Assembly: GCA_021151625.1 (NCBI GenBank)
Contig: JAGKWY010000017.1
Span: 46,081-110,080 of the forward strand
DNA length: 64,000 nucleotides
Reading direction: 5' to 3'
Origin: Gammaproteobacteria bacterium
Lineage (GTDB): Bacteria; Pseudomonadota; Gammaproteobacteria; Pseudomonadales; Cellvibrionaceae
Part shown: positions 51,919-60,996 of the stretch, one piece after another
Layout: each line of letters begins with the position of its first letter
Numbering within the stretch: the first letter of the stretch is position 1
Made by a program: the position numbers and the translations under genes
Notes under the pieces: generated by a model
What the model was told of the DNA's origin: nothing
What the model saw: only the letters and a program-made list of their open reading frames with translations
Database searches by the model: none

Positions 51919-53865
51919 TTAAATCTGCACTCGCGTTCCCAATTCAATCACCGCGTTATCCGGTAAACGGAAAAACTCCACTACACCCCCGGCATTGCGG
52001 GTCATGGTTGAGAATAACCGCTCGCGCCAGGGCGCCATACCACTACCGGGTGTGGAGACAATTGATTCGCGACTTAAAAAATAACTGGTTTGGAAATGCG
52101 GAATCACCAATCCGTATTGCTCGCACAATTTCAATGCACGCGGCACATCGGGCGCATCCATAAAGCCAAAATTCAAGGTCACTCGCCAGAAGCTATTGCC
52201 CAATTCTTCGATCTGTACACGCTCAGCCTCACTGACCCAGGGGTCATCGGCAAACTGCACCGTGAGAACTACATTGCGTTCATGCAACACCTGGTTGTGT
52301 TTTAAATTGTGCAGCAATGCCTGGGGCACAGTAGAACCATCGGCCACCATATAAATCGCCGTGCGCGCAGCCCGCTGGATTTGTGCGGGATGTAAGGTTT
52401 GCAAAAAAGGTTTTAGCTCCACACCATCGCGATGAATAGTTTTCATCACAATCGCACGGCCGCGCTGCCAGGTACTCATTAACAGAAATAACAGCGCTGC
52501 TACCAACAACGAGAACCAACCGCCATCAAAAAACTTCAGCGCACAACCGGCAACCAGGAACATATCCAGCGCGATAAAAAACAGCGTTGCTCCCAGCGCA
52601 ATAGGTAGCGGTAATTTCCAGCGGCCGCGCACCACAAAAAAGGTGAGCAATGTAGTGGTCGCCATAGTGACAGTCACAGCAATACCGTAGGCACCTGCAA
52701 GGCCAGATGAACTGCCAAAAAATAAAACAACCGCAATTACCCCGATCAACAACATCCAATTTACACCGGGCATATAGATTTGCCCGGCTTCACGCGCAGA
52801 AGTGTGCTGTACGGCCATGCGCGGTAAAAAGCCCAATTGAATGGCTTGGCGAGTCATCGAATAAGCCCCGGAAATAACCGCTTGCGATGCAATAATTGCC
52901 GCGAGCGTAGCGATGATTAATGCGGGCCAAATTAACGTTTGTGGAAATAATTTATAAAAAGGATTAGCAATCGCAGCCGGGTCTGCCAAGAGCAACGCGC
53001 CCTGCCCCATATAATTTAACGCGAGCGATGGCAACACCAAAACAGTCCAGGCAATTTGAATAGGCTTGCGACCAAAATGGCCCATATCGGCATAGAGTGC
53101 TTCGGCACCAGTCAGCGCAAGTACAATTGCACCTACCGCTGCAAATACAAACCAACCGCGCCCCGTCATAAATTGCCAGGCTTCTAACGGATTTAACGCG
53201 GCGAGAATCGCCGGCTGCGCAATTATGTGGGCAACACCGGAAACCGCCAGCATTAGAAACCATACAGTCACAATCGGGCCAAATATTTTTCCCATTGCGC
53301 CAGTACCAAAACGCTGTACCAGAAACAAACTGATTAAAATCGCAAGTGTAATGGGAACAACCAAAGGCTTGAGTGCAGGTGTTGCGACCTCCAAACCTTC
53401 CATAGCGCCCAGTACAGAAATTGCCGGCGTAATAATGCTATCGCCATAAAATAACGTCGCACCAAATAAACCGATTAATAAAATCCAGCGGCGCAATGAC
53501 GATTGTTTACTAACCGTTTGTGCTGCCAGTGCCGTCAGCGCAAGCGAGCCGCCTTCACCACGATTATCCGCGCGCAAAATTAACAGCACATACTTGAGCG
53601 TCACTACCAACATTAACGCCCAAAATATTGTGGAGATGGCGCCGACAATATGTTGCGCATCCAATGGCACACCGGTGGCCGGTGCAAAAATTTCTTTTAC
53701 GGTATAGAGAGGACTGGTACCAATATCGCCATACACCACACCGATAGCCGCAAGGCTGAGTGCAGCGAGACTTTGTTTCGCCGGCGAAATGGGCGTTGTG
53801 GAATGAGACGGCGCCGATTCGGCAGCGCTCGCTATTGATGAAGTCGATGTGGAAGAGTCTGTCAT
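51919..53865 (-). CDS. kup: Kup-type potassium uptake protein
   Basis: 648 residues. About twelve membrane segments followed by a soluble C-terminal domain. SLAALGVVYGDIGTSPLYTV-like (LSLAAIGVVYGDIGTSPLYT), GDSIITPAISVLGAMEGLEV and RADNRGEGG are diagnostic for Kup/HAK/KT transporters. K+/H+ symport at the inner membrane. A Ser/Thr-rich N-terminal tail of about 30 residues is extra. Located 131 bp downstream of a KdpE-like regulator on the same strand, suggesting regulation by that system. Confidence 0.95.
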   Translation of the reverse strand: MTDSSTSTSSIASAAESAPSHSTTPISPAKQSLAALSLAAIGVVYGDIGTSPLYTVKEIFAPATGVPLDAQHIVGAISTIFWALMLVVTLKYVLLILRADNRGEGGSLALTALAAQTVSKQSSLRRWILLIGLFGATLFYGDSIITPAISVLGAMEGLEVATPALKPLVVPITLAILISLFLVQRFGTGAMGKIFGPIVTVWFLMLAVSGVAHIIAQPAILAALNPLEAWQFMTGRGWFVFAAVGAIVLALTGAEALYADMGHFGRKPIQIAWTVLVLPSLALNYMGQGALLLADPAAIANPFYKLFPQTLIWPALIIATLAAIIASQAVISGAYSMTRQAIQLGFLPRMAVQHTSAREAGQIYMPGVNWMLLIGVIAVVLFFGSSSGLAGAYGIAVTVTMATTTLLTFFVVRGRWKLPLPIALGATLFFIALDMFLVAGCALKFFDGGWFSLLVAALLFLLMSTWQRGRAIVMKTIHRDGVELKPFLQTLHPAQIQRAARTAIYMVADGSTVPQALLHNLKHNQVLHERNVVLTVQFADDPWVSEAERVQIEELGNSFWRVTLNFGFMDAPDVPRALKLCEQYGLVIPHFQTSYFLSRESIVSTPGSGMAPWRERLFSTMTRNAGGVVEFFRLPDNAVIELGTRVQI

Positions 53866-53996
53866 AACAACTACCTATGTAATATGCAGGGGCAATGAAT
53901 ACAGAGGCAGTATGTACAAGGCGATATCAGGATCGCATAAGTATGGGGCTATTCAGGGGTTCAACGGGGACTAGTCTGAGGGTTAACAGCAGCTAG

Positions 53997-54734
53997 TCAG
54001 CTGGATGCAGGATTGGAATCATTAACATCCAGCAAACGGTAACCAATACCTGGCTCCGTCAACAGAAATTCCGGGCGCGCAGGATTTTGCTCCAGCTTTG
54101 CGCGCAACTGCCCCATATACAAACGCAGATAATGGGTGTGATCACTATATTCCTGCCCCCATACATCCACCAATAGTTGGCGATGATTCACTACCTGCCC
54201 GGCACTACGCACCAGGCGTGCAAGCAAATTAAATTCGGTGGGCGTGAGATGGATAGCAGTGCCATTTTTAGTCACGCTGTGATTCGCCAAATCGATACAC
54301 AAATCCGCATATTCATAGCGAGTTATCGCCGGGCGCAGATGTGCGCCGCGATGCCGCATGGCCACGCGAATACGCGCAAGCAATTCGCCAATGCTGAAGG
54401 GTTTTACCAAATAATCATCCGCACCGGCATCCAGCAATTCGATTTTTTGCCCGTCGGCTTCGCGCGCCGAAATAATAATAACCGGCGTATTCTGGCGGCG
54501 ACGCAAACGGTTTAACAACTCACTGCCATCGCCATCGGGCAAGCCCAAATCCAGCAGAATTAAATCAAAAGCTTGAGTTCTATTTTCACCTTCCAGCTGC
54601 GTTTGGGTGTAGATGGCATTGGCTTCCGACAGACTGGCAGCGGTAATAACTTCATAACCTTCAACCATTAATGCTGAACGCAGAGTCGTGCGTAGTTCGC
54701 GATCATCTTCCACTAACAATAAACGCAAACTCAT
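53997..54734 (-). CDS. kdpE: KdpE-like response regulator (OmpR family)
   Basis: ATG 54734 (245 residues) follows GGAG and gives the family N-terminus MSLRLLLVEDDRELRTTLRS. The receiver has the phospho-site in LILLDLGLPDGDG and PVIIISAREADGQKIELLDA. The winged-helix output domain has HLTPTEFNLLARLVRSAGQV then VNHRQLLVDVWGQEYSDHTH and YLRLYMGQLRAKLEQNPARP, as in KdpE. Starts 4 bp after the kinase stop. Upstream of kup, which is the probable target here. Confidence 0.92.
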   Translation of the reverse strand: MSLRLLLVEDDRELRTTLRSALMVEGYEVITAASLSEANAIYTQTQLEGENRTQAFDLILLDLGLPDGDGSELLNRLRRRQNTPVIIISAREADGQKIELLDAGADDYLVKPFSIGELLARIRVAMRHRGAHLRPAITRYEYADLCIDLANHSVTKNGTAIHLTPTEFNLLARLVRSAGQVVNHRQLLVDVWGQEYSDHTHYLRLYMGQLRAKLEQNPARPEFLLTEPGIGYRLLDVNDSNPASS

Positions 54735-54738
54735 CAAG

Positions 54739-56295
54739 TTACTCCGGGGATTGCGGTTGGGTACGCAACGGCAACTGGCATTCAAAGCGCGAGCTGGTTG
54801 CATCCGGGCTATTTGCATCCGGGCTATTTACATCAGAGCTATTTACATCCAAGCAATGCGCAGATCCCTTATGGAAAAAATCGCCATCATGGGCACGGGC
54901 AATAGCACGGCAAAGTGCAAGCCCGACACCAGTACCCGATTGGCGATGATCGCCACGCTGAAAATTTTCCAGCAGCTGCTCAAAAGCATTTGGGGCAATC
55001 CCAGCGCCCTGATCTTCCACCGCAAACACCAACTTTTGTTGATCCTGATGTGCAATTAATTTTATTACGCCCTGCTCCGGGCCGTATTTAATTGCGTTGT
55101 CGATTAAATTTTCCAGCAGCTGCGCCAACAATAATGCGTCGCCCCATATCAAGGGCAAATCTGGTTGGATATGGGTTTCAATCTGTGCCTGATGATCCGC
55201 CGGAACGCGTTGTAATACACTACCAATAATTTCTTCCGCCGATTGCCAATCCGCTTTAATCGCCGCGCCAACGGCTTTAATTCCATCTAAGCGCGCAAGC
55301 TGCAACATATTGCTGGTCTGACGGCGCAGGCGATCCGCTTCATCCACAATGCTTTGCGCTAATTGTTGACGATGCTCGTGTGTTAAGCGTTCACCCTGTT
55401 CAATCAGCGATGAAGCCGCGCCCATAATCGTGGCGAGCGGGGTGCGATAGTCATGGGAAATTGCGGCGAGAAAAGTCGTGCGCAAATTTTGTGCTTGTAC
55501 CTGATCGCGCACATGTTGCTCGCGCTTTACCATTTGCTGGCGCTCCAGTGCCGCGCCCATTTGATCGCATAATGCTTGCGCCTGCACGAAAATGTCGGGC
55601 TGATCCATAATACTGGCATCAAGCATCACCGCCCCACCCGCCTGACTTTTTCCACGCAGTGGCAAATACAGATTCACCAATTCCTGATAGCGACCAGTAC
55701 CAGGCCCAATAGCCTGGTTATTGTCGCGGCAGTAGCGCAATGCATCGCGCTGCTCAGTGGTTAATTGCGCAGAACCGTTTAATAGCGGCACAGTATCACT
55801 GCTGCTCTCTAGCGCAATAGAAACTGAAAATCCGCTGAGTTGTGTCAGTTGATGCTGCAACTCATCCAGCAATTCAACAGGTACCTGGGTATCGCGCAAT
55901 TTATCGCCCCAACAACGCAACGCATCGGCTGCATCCGCATGGGCTTGCGCGCGCCGAGTTTGTTCGCGCAGCGACACCATCAAGCCCGCCACAATCGCAT
56001 TTACCACCAACAGTGCCAGCAACAAAAAAGCGTGCTGATGCAAATCAATCGCAAAAGTACCGCGCGGCGGTACAAAGGCCCAATTGAAAGCCATCAGCGC
56101 AATAACACTGGCAACCAGCGTAATACTCAAGGGCAACCACAGCGCCGCAATGGCTGAGGTAAGCACCAATACCAAGCCCAGACTGGCAAGGTCAAAATGC
56201 CGCTCAAGCATCACTAATACCCACCACCCCAATGCCCAAATAGCCAGGCCGGTAGCGGAGCGCTGTAAATATTGACGAGAGAGAAATACGTTCAT
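54739..56295 (-). CDS. KdpD-like sensor kinase lacking the N-terminal sensor domain
   Basis: 518 residues against about 890 for typical KdpD. It starts directly with the DUF4118 four-helix membrane domain (about 10-105: ALGWWVLVMLERHFDLASLG and WLPLSITLVASVIALMAFNW). A GAF-like part (about 150-260) follows, then the kinase core: FLAAISHDYRTPLATIMGAA (His), NLIDNAIKYGPEQG (N-box), VEDQGAGIAP (G1) and GTGVGLALCRAIARAHDG (G2). The KdpD N-terminal and universal-stress-like modules are absent. The C-terminus contains a 15-bp tandem repeat. Pairs with kdpE and probably controls kup. Confidence 0.88.
   Translation of the reverse strand: MNVFLSRQYLQRSATGLAIWALGWWVLVMLERHFDLASLGLVLVLTSAIAALWLPLSITLVASVIALMAFNWAFVPPRGTFAIDLHQHAFLLLALLVVNAIVAGLMVSLREQTRRAQAHADAADALRCWGDKLRDTQVPVELLDELQHQLTQLSGFSVSIALESSSDTVPLLNGSAQLTTEQRDALRYCRDNNQAIGPGTGRYQELVNLYLPLRGKSQAGGAVMLDASIMDQPDIFVQAQALCDQMGAALERQQMVKREQHVRDQVQAQNLRTTFLAAISHDYRTPLATIMGAASSLIEQGERLTHEHRQQLAQSIVDEADRLRRQTSNMLQLARLDGIKAVGAAIKADWQSAEEIIGSVLQRVPADHQAQIETHIQPDLPLIWGDALLLAQLLENLIDNAIKYGPEQGVIKLIAHQDQQKLVFAVEDQGAGIAPNAFEQLLENFQRGDHRQSGTGVGLALCRAIARAHDGDFFHKGSAHCLDVNSSDVNSPDANSPDATSSRFECQLPLRTQPQSPE
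54797..54856 (-). repeat. 15-bp coding tandem repeats at the kinase C-terminus
   Basis: Four 15-bp units (54797-54811, 54812-54826, 54827-54841, 54842-54856), read on the plus strand as TTTGCATCCGGGCTA, TTTACATCAGAGCTA and near copies, add the five-residue motif SPDAN or SSDVN. All in frame. Confidence 0.85.
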
Positions 56296-56351
56296 AGGCG
56301 AGAGCTTAGCAGCCTCGCCGTTAGGAGTGCATAAGGATTAAGCCTGTTTGC

Positions 56352-56380
56352 AAAACTATATCACCAGATGATATAGTTTT
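56352..56380 (+). promoter_or_regulatory. Predicted HigBA operator (perfect palindrome)
   Basis: AAAACTATATCA (56352-56363) and TGATATAGTTTT (56369-56380) are a perfect 12-bp inverted repeat with a 5-nt spacer, ending 26 bp before the toxin start. It fits a dimeric antitoxin binding its own promoter. Confidence 0.75.
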
Positions 56381-56406
56381 TAAACGGAAGATAGTGGATT
56401 TAAGCC

Positions 56407-56787
56407 ATGGATAGACTATTTAAAACCCGGACTTTTAACCGCTGGTGTACAGCGGAATGGACAGATCAGGTACTTTGCAATGCCGTCAATGAAATGAAAC
56501 AAGGGCTTATTGATGCAAGGCTGGGTGGAGGTGTTTTTAAAAAGCGTATTGCCATTTCAGGGCAAGGCAAACGTAGCGGAGCAAGAACATTAATTGCCAC
56601 TCACTTGAAAGATCGCTGGTTTTTTATTTTTGGGTTTAATAAAAATGAGCGCGACAATATTTCTTCTTACGAACTGAAATGTTTGCAACAACTCGCGCAG
56701 GATTTGTTGTTACTAAATGACCATGAATTGGAAAAAGTTTTGCGTACAGGTGAATTGCTGGAGATAAATTATGACGAAGCACAATAG
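56407..56787 (+). CDS. higB: HigB/RelE-type toxin
   Basis: 126 residues, without signal peptide. RTFNRWCTAEWTDQVLCNAV, RLGGGVFKKRIAISGQGKRS then GARTLIATHLKDRWFFIFGF and NKNERDNISSYE are typical of the HigB2/RelE-like family with toxin first. Such toxins cut mRNA on the ribosome. Followed by the antitoxin with a 17-bp overlap. Confidence 0.85.
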   Translation: MDRLFKTRTFNRWCTAEWTDQVLCNAVNEMKQGLIDARLGGGVFKKRIAISGQGKRSGARTLIATHLKDRWFFIFGFNKNERDNISSYELKCLQQLAQDLLLLNDHELEKVLRTGELLEINYDEAQ

Positions 56788-57085
56788 CCGCTTACTGAGT
56801 GAATTGCAGGAAACTGCTGCGGGGTTACATAAGGCCGGTGTTATTAGTGCGCGACGAATGAATGAATACCAGCAATTCCGCAACCTGGAAATACAGGAAA
56901 TTTCCCCACAACAAATCAAAGCCTTGCGCTTGCGCGAACACCTCAGCCAAGCTGTATTAGCTGCTGTACTTAACGTAAGTACTTCTGCACTGCAAAAATG
57001 GGAATCAGGCGATAATAAGCCGAATGGTTCCTCCTTGAGATTGTTAAATATCATCGAAAAAAAAGGCCTTGAGGCAATCCTCTAG
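56771..57085 (+). CDS. higA: HigA-like antitoxin with helix-turn-helix
   Basis: 104 residues. The N-terminal half is helical and likely binds the toxin; the C-terminal helix-turn-helix reads RLREHLSQAVLAAVLNVSTS and ALQKWESGDNKPNGSSLRLL. This gene order, toxin then antitoxin, is the hallmark of higBA. Likely represses its own promoter via the palindrome at 56352-56380. Confidence 0.87.
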   Translation: MTKHNSRLLSELQETAAGLHKAGVISARRMNEYQQFRNLEIQEISPQQIKALRLREHLSQAVLAAVLNVSTSALQKWESGDNKPNGSSLRLLNIIEKKGLEAIL

Positions 57086-57093
57086 ACCTTTTT
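57058..57093. terminator. Imperfect bidirectional terminator
   Basis: AAAAGG...GAGG-CAAT-CCTC...CCTTTTT forms a stem with an internal bulge between higA and the convergent aminotransferase gene. Both sides end in A/T runs. Part of the stem overlaps the end of higA. Confidence 0.6.
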
Positions 57094-57118
57094 ATATCAC
57101 TCGTTTCAATCTTTATTG

Positions 57119-58309
57119 TTACAACACCGCCACAATTGCCTTAGCCACATAATCCATCTTTTCGGTGCTCAAACCCGCTACGCTGATACGGCTGGTATCG
57201 GTCATATAGATGCTGTACTCACTTTTTAATTTGCGCACTTGCTCAACCGTCAAACCTAAAAACGAAAACATGCCGCGCTCTTGTGCGATAAAACTGAAAT
57301 CGCGCGCCTGCTGCAAACCATTGAGTGATTCCACCAAATGGCTGCGCAAACCGGCGATGCGTTGGCGCATTTGGGTGAGTTCGTTTTGCCATATCTGGGT
57401 GAGTTCATCGCTATGCAGGATGATGTCCACAATGGTCGAGCCATGCGCAGGCGGCATTGAATAAATACCGCGTGCAACGTTCAGCAATTGACTGAAACCG
57501 GCATCGGCCTGTTGAGTATCGGCAAATACCAGACTCAGGCTGGCTGCGCGCTCACGATACAAACCAAAGTTTTTGGAGAAGGAGTTGGCAACGATCATTT
57601 CCGGTACGCGATTGGCCAGCATGCGCAGACCGTATGCATCTTCCTCCAAGCCTTCACCGAAGCCCTGATAGGCCATATCCACAAACGGGATAATACCGCG
57701 CTCAACCAATACATCGGCCACCTGGTCCCACTGCGTGCGAGTCAGATCCGCACCGCTGGGGTTGTGACAACAAGCGTGTAGCAATACCAGATCGCCACGC
57801 GGGATTTCATTCAGGGTTGCCAACATCGCCGTGAAATCAATGCTGTGACTGGCGTAGTCGTAATAAGGGTACTCACGCAGCTTAAGGCCAGCCGAGCCGA
57901 GCAATGGAATATGGTTTGCCCAGGTCGGGGTGCTCACCCATAGGTTGGCACCAGGCTTGGCGCGCTGGATCAGTTCTGCCGCGACACGCAAGGCACCACA
58001 ACCACCCGGCGCCTGCACAGTGCGTACGCGCCCCGCATCCACTGCCGGGTGACCAACGCCGAATACCAGACGAGTGGATACTTCATTCGCACCGGGCACA
58101 CCTGCTGGCGGGGTATAGGCCTTGGTGGTATCGCGCGCAATACGCAGTTTTTCCGCCTCTGCCACGGCCTTCATAATCGGGGTTACACCAGCATCGTTCT
58201 TATATACACCCACCCCAAGGTCAACCTTGTTGGGGTTAGTGTCATTGGCATAGGCGATACTCAAACCCAAAATAGGGTCATTGGGCAGCAGAGGCAGAAC
58301 TTCAAACAT
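57119..58309 (-). CDS. Aromatic/aspartate aminotransferase (class I)
   Basis: 396 residues, as for TyrB/AspC. PNDPILGLSIAYANDTNPNK then VDLGVGVYKNDAGVTPIMKA near the start, HACCHNPSGADLTRTQWDQV, PFVDMAYQGFGEGLEEDAYG, and the PLP lysine in IVANSFSKNFGLYRERAASL are all family signatures. It transfers amino groups between aspartate or aromatic amino acids and 2-oxoglutarate. I cannot separate aspC from tyrB from sequence alone. Confidence 0.93.
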   Translation of the reverse strand: MFEVLPLLPNDPILGLSIAYANDTNPNKVDLGVGVYKNDAGVTPIMKAVAEAEKLRIARDTTKAYTPPAGVPGANEVSTRLVFGVGHPAVDAGRVRTVQAPGGCGALRVAAELIQRAKPGANLWVSTPTWANHIPLLGSAGLKLREYPYYDYASHSIDFTAMLATLNEIPRGDLVLLHACCHNPSGADLTRTQWDQVADVLVERGIIPFVDMAYQGFGEGLEEDAYGLRMLANRVPEMIVANSFSKNFGLYRERAASLSLVFADTQQADAGFSQLLNVARGIYSMPPAHGSTIVDIILHSDELTQIWQNELTQMRQRIAGLRSHLVESLNGLQQARDFSFIAQERGMFSFLGLTVEQVRKLKSEYSIYMTDTSRISVAGLSTEKMDYVAKAIVAVL

Positions 58310-58490
58310 GGCAGGCTCCGGATTCAGGGCGAAAAACAGTCAACAACAGTACGGAATGTAACTCGACGGGATAAAAACGGCGCGATTATACGCCGAGTTT
58401 TGCGCGGCGCACCTAAAAGCTAACCAGTTTTAACCATTCGGGGACGATGAATGTGCTAACTTGCCGGGCTGGAAAAAAAGGAACCGGATT

Positions 58491-59525
58491 ATGACTATTG
58501 AATGGCACATCAACCCGTTAAATACCCAACTGATCCCGCAGATACAAAACCACATCGACCAAAAAACCAAACCCCTGGGGGCCCTGGGCCAACTGGAAGC
58601 CCTGGCCATGCAGATCGCACTTATCCAGGAGCACAAACGACTCAGTATTGAGCGCCCATTAATGCTGGTATTTGCCGCCGACCACGGTATCGCCGATGAA
58701 GGTGTGAGCATCGCCCCCAGCAGCGTTACCCAGCAAATGGTGAAGAATTTCCTGGCCGGCGGCGCGGCCATCAACTGCTTCTGCCGCACCAATCACTTGC
58801 CATTAAAAGTAATAGATGCCGGCATTAAATATGCAATCACCCCGGAACCGTCTGCATTAATCAACCAGCGTATAGCGGCGGGCACGCGCAACCTGGCCCA
58901 GGAACCGGCGATGACCGAAGCCCATGCCCGGCAGGCGTTGCTATTCGGGCAATTACTGGCCGAGCAGGAAATTAACGCCGGCTCCAATTTGCTCGCCTTT
59001 GGTGAAATGGGCATTGGCAATAGCAGTTCAGCGGCAGCGATTTTGGCAGCCATTAGCGGTGAACCGGTGGAGAAATGTGTGGGCCTGGGCACCGGTATTA
59101 ATCCGGATCAGCTCGCGAAAAAAATCGAACTGGTTAAACAAGGCGTAGCACGCGTGCGCGATAAATCACCACTGAATATTCTGATTGAATTGGGCGGTTT
59201 TGAAATTGCACAAATTTGCGGTGCCATGCTCTCCACCGCACAAGCGAAAAAAATCATTTTGGTGGATGGATTTATTGTCACTGCCGCCGCGTTACTCGCG
59301 GTGCAATTTAATCCCAATGCGCGCGATTATATGATCTTTGCCCACGAGTCCCACGAGGCGGGCCATCAACTCATGCTGAAATTGCTCAACGCAAAACCGC
59401 TTTTAAATTTGGGTTTGCGTTTGGGCGAAGGCACAGGTGCTGCACTGGCCTTGCCACTGATTCAATCCGCCGTGACTTTTTATAATCAAATGGCAACTTT
59501 TGAAAGCGCTGGGGTAAAAGTTTAA
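58491..59525 (+). CDS. cobT: Nicotinate-nucleotide:dimethylbenzimidazole phosphoribosyltransferase CobT
   Basis: ATG 58491 (344 residues); ten more in-frame codons upstream (58461) have no support. KTKPLGALGQLEALAMQIAL, VFAADHGIADEGVSIAPSSV, EMGIGNSSSAAAILAAISGE and the C-terminal LNLGLRLGEGTGAALALPLI, with the catalytic glutamate in GEGTG, identify CobT. Activates the lower ligand of cobalamin. No B12 riboswitch was found upstream. First gene of the cobalamin salvage group. Confidence 0.95.
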   Translation: MTIEWHINPLNTQLIPQIQNHIDQKTKPLGALGQLEALAMQIALIQEHKRLSIERPLMLVFAADHGIADEGVSIAPSSVTQQMVKNFLAGGAAINCFCRTNHLPLKVIDAGIKYAITPEPSALINQRIAAGTRNLAQEPAMTEAHARQALLFGQLLAEQEINAGSNLLAFGEMGIGNSSSAAAILAAISGEPVEKCVGLGTGINPDQLAKKIELVKQGVARVRDKSPLNILIELGGFEIAQICGAMLSTAQAKKIILVDGFIVTAAALLAVQFNPNARDYMIFAHESHEAGHQLMLKLLNAKPLLNLGLRLGEGTGAALALPLIQSAVTFYNQMATFESAGVKV

Positions 59526-59545
59526 TTTTTTAGTGCCTGTGAAGG

Positions 59546-59689
59546 ATCAGCTAGCTATGCAAGACACGCCGTAAATCCATCCATGGAGGCTCATCGTCGA
59601 CTGTCGTATTTGTTCCATTCAAATGTACGACACTTCCCACATCCATGTGGGTCGTCCTTGTCTCCGATGGTCTTGCATAGCTAGCTGAT
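59546..59689. repeat. 144-bp element with perfect 20-bp inverted ends (MITE-like)
   Basis: ATCAGCTAGCTATGCAAGAC (59546-59565) is the exact reverse complement of 59670-59689. The interior contains further hairpins: TGTCGTA/TACGACA, CCCACAT-CC-ATGTGGG and repeated CATCCATG cores. No open frame and no obvious target-site duplication. It fills the gap between cobT and cobS and probably belongs to a dispersed repeat family; it could also end or fold the mRNA. Confidence 0.8.
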
Positions 59690-59717
59690 ACTCCACACGT
59701 AGATCATCGCAAACACA

Positions 59718-60461
59718 ATGAAAAACCAACTCAATTTATTTTTTCTCGCACTCGGATTTTTCAGCCGCATTCCCATGCCGGCCTGGGTGGTGTATTCACC
59801 GGAAAAACTCAACCAATCCAGTCGTTATTTAACCTTGGTCGGCTGGCTACTGGGGGCGTTAGTCGCGGCGCTATTTTTTGCTGCGCAGTACTTATTTCCC
59901 GAAACCATTAGCCTCTGGCTGGCGATGGGATTTAGTTTATTACTCACCGGCGCCTTCCATGAAGATGGTTTAGCCGATACCGCTGACGGCTTTGGCGGTG
60001 CGTTTGCGCGCGAGAAAAAACTCGCAATTATGAAAGACAGCCGCATAGGTACTTACGGCGCCGCTGCACTGCTCATGGCATTAATCGGAAAATATTTATT
60101 ATTGAGTGAAAATAGCGAAATCATTATTGCGCTACTTATCGCCTACCCGCTTTCACGCGCACTGGCTGTCAGCTTGATTGCTGATATGCAGTATGTGACA
60201 GATACCGACACCAGCAAAAGCAAGCCGCTCGCCAATCAATTAACCAGATTTGATTTGAGCATTTTATTGCTAACTGCCCTGCCCGCACTGTTATTTTTAT
60301 CACCGACGCATGCTGCAATTTTAGGTTCGACATTAGTTGTGGTGCGCCTACTGGCAAAGTGGTATTTAAACAAACAAATCGGCGGTTATACCGGTGACAC
60401 TTTAGGTGCGGTACAACAAGTCAGTGAATTAGCAATTTACGGAGTATTGCTCGCCTTATGA
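59718..60461 (+). CDS. cobS: Adenosylcobinamide-GDP ribazoletransferase CobS
   Basis: 247 residues with about six membrane segments. The metal-binding motif GAFHEDGLADTADGFGGAFA and the following MKDSRIGTYGAAALLMALIG are diagnostic. It joins adenosylcobinamide-GDP and alpha-ribazole phosphate at the inner membrane. Overlaps cobU by 4 bp (ATGA). Confidence 0.95.
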   Translation: MKNQLNLFFLALGFFSRIPMPAWVVYSPEKLNQSSRYLTLVGWLLGALVAALFFAAQYLFPETISLWLAMGFSLLLTGAFHEDGLADTADGFGGAFAREKKLAIMKDSRIGTYGAAALLMALIGKYLLLSENSEIIIALLIAYPLSRALAVSLIADMQYVTDTDTSKSKPLANQLTRFDLSILLLTALPALLFLSPTHAAILGSTLVVVRLLAKWYLNKQIGGYTGDTLGAVQQVSELAIYGVLLAL

Positions 60462-60976
60462 TCCAGCTTATTCTTGGTGGAGCCCGCTCTGGCAAATCGC
60501 GCTACGCAGAACAGCTTGCCGTAGCAACACAAAAGCCCGCGCTTTATATCGCCACTGCCACGGCATCTGATACAGAAATGGCCGCGCGCATTGCGCATCA
60601 CCAGCAACAGCGTCCAGCTGAATGGCAGCTGCGCGAGTGCCCGCTGGATTTAATTGCTGCCTTGCAAGAAGAAGCGCAAAAACCGCAAACCATTTTGGTA
60701 GATTGCCTGACGCTTTGGCTTAACAACCAACTGTTTCACTTTCCCAAACAAGATTTTTCTGCATTATTTGATGCACTGGTGGAAACGATTAAATCCCCCA
60801 CTGCCGATATTATTTTTGTCGCCAATGAAGTGGGCCTTGGCATAATTCCGTTGGGAGAAATCAGCCGTTCTTTTGTCGATGAAGCGGGCCGCTTAAACCA
60901 GAAACTGGCGCAGGTCGCAGACCGAGTATTTTTTATCGCCGCCGGCTTGCCGCTCCAACTGAAAGGCAGCAATTAA
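60458..60976 (+). CDS. cobU: Adenosylcobinamide kinase/guanylyltransferase CobU
   Basis: 172 residues. P-loop LILGGARSGKSRYAEQLAVA at the N-terminus, then YIATATASDTEMAARIAHHQ and a C-terminal VANEVGLGIIPLGEISRSFV with DEAGRLNQKLAQVADRVFFI, as in CobU/CobP. Phosphorylates and guanylylates adenosylcobinamide ahead of CobS. Translationally coupled to cobS. Confidence 0.95.
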   Translation: MIQLILGGARSGKSRYAEQLAVATQKPALYIATATASDTEMAARIAHHQQQRPAEWQLRECPLDLIAALQEEAQKPQTILVDCLTLWLNNQLFHFPKQDFSALFDALVETIKSPTADIIFVANEVGLGIIPLGEISRSFVDEAGRLNQKLAQVADRVFFIAAGLPLQLKGSN

Positions 60977-60996
60977 AAACCACGAGGCGCATAGCA

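Noticed and set aside
58310..58490. Possible B12 riboswitch before cobT
   Set aside because: No B12-box sequence (GCCACTG) or the expected long folded leader was seen in these 181 bp.
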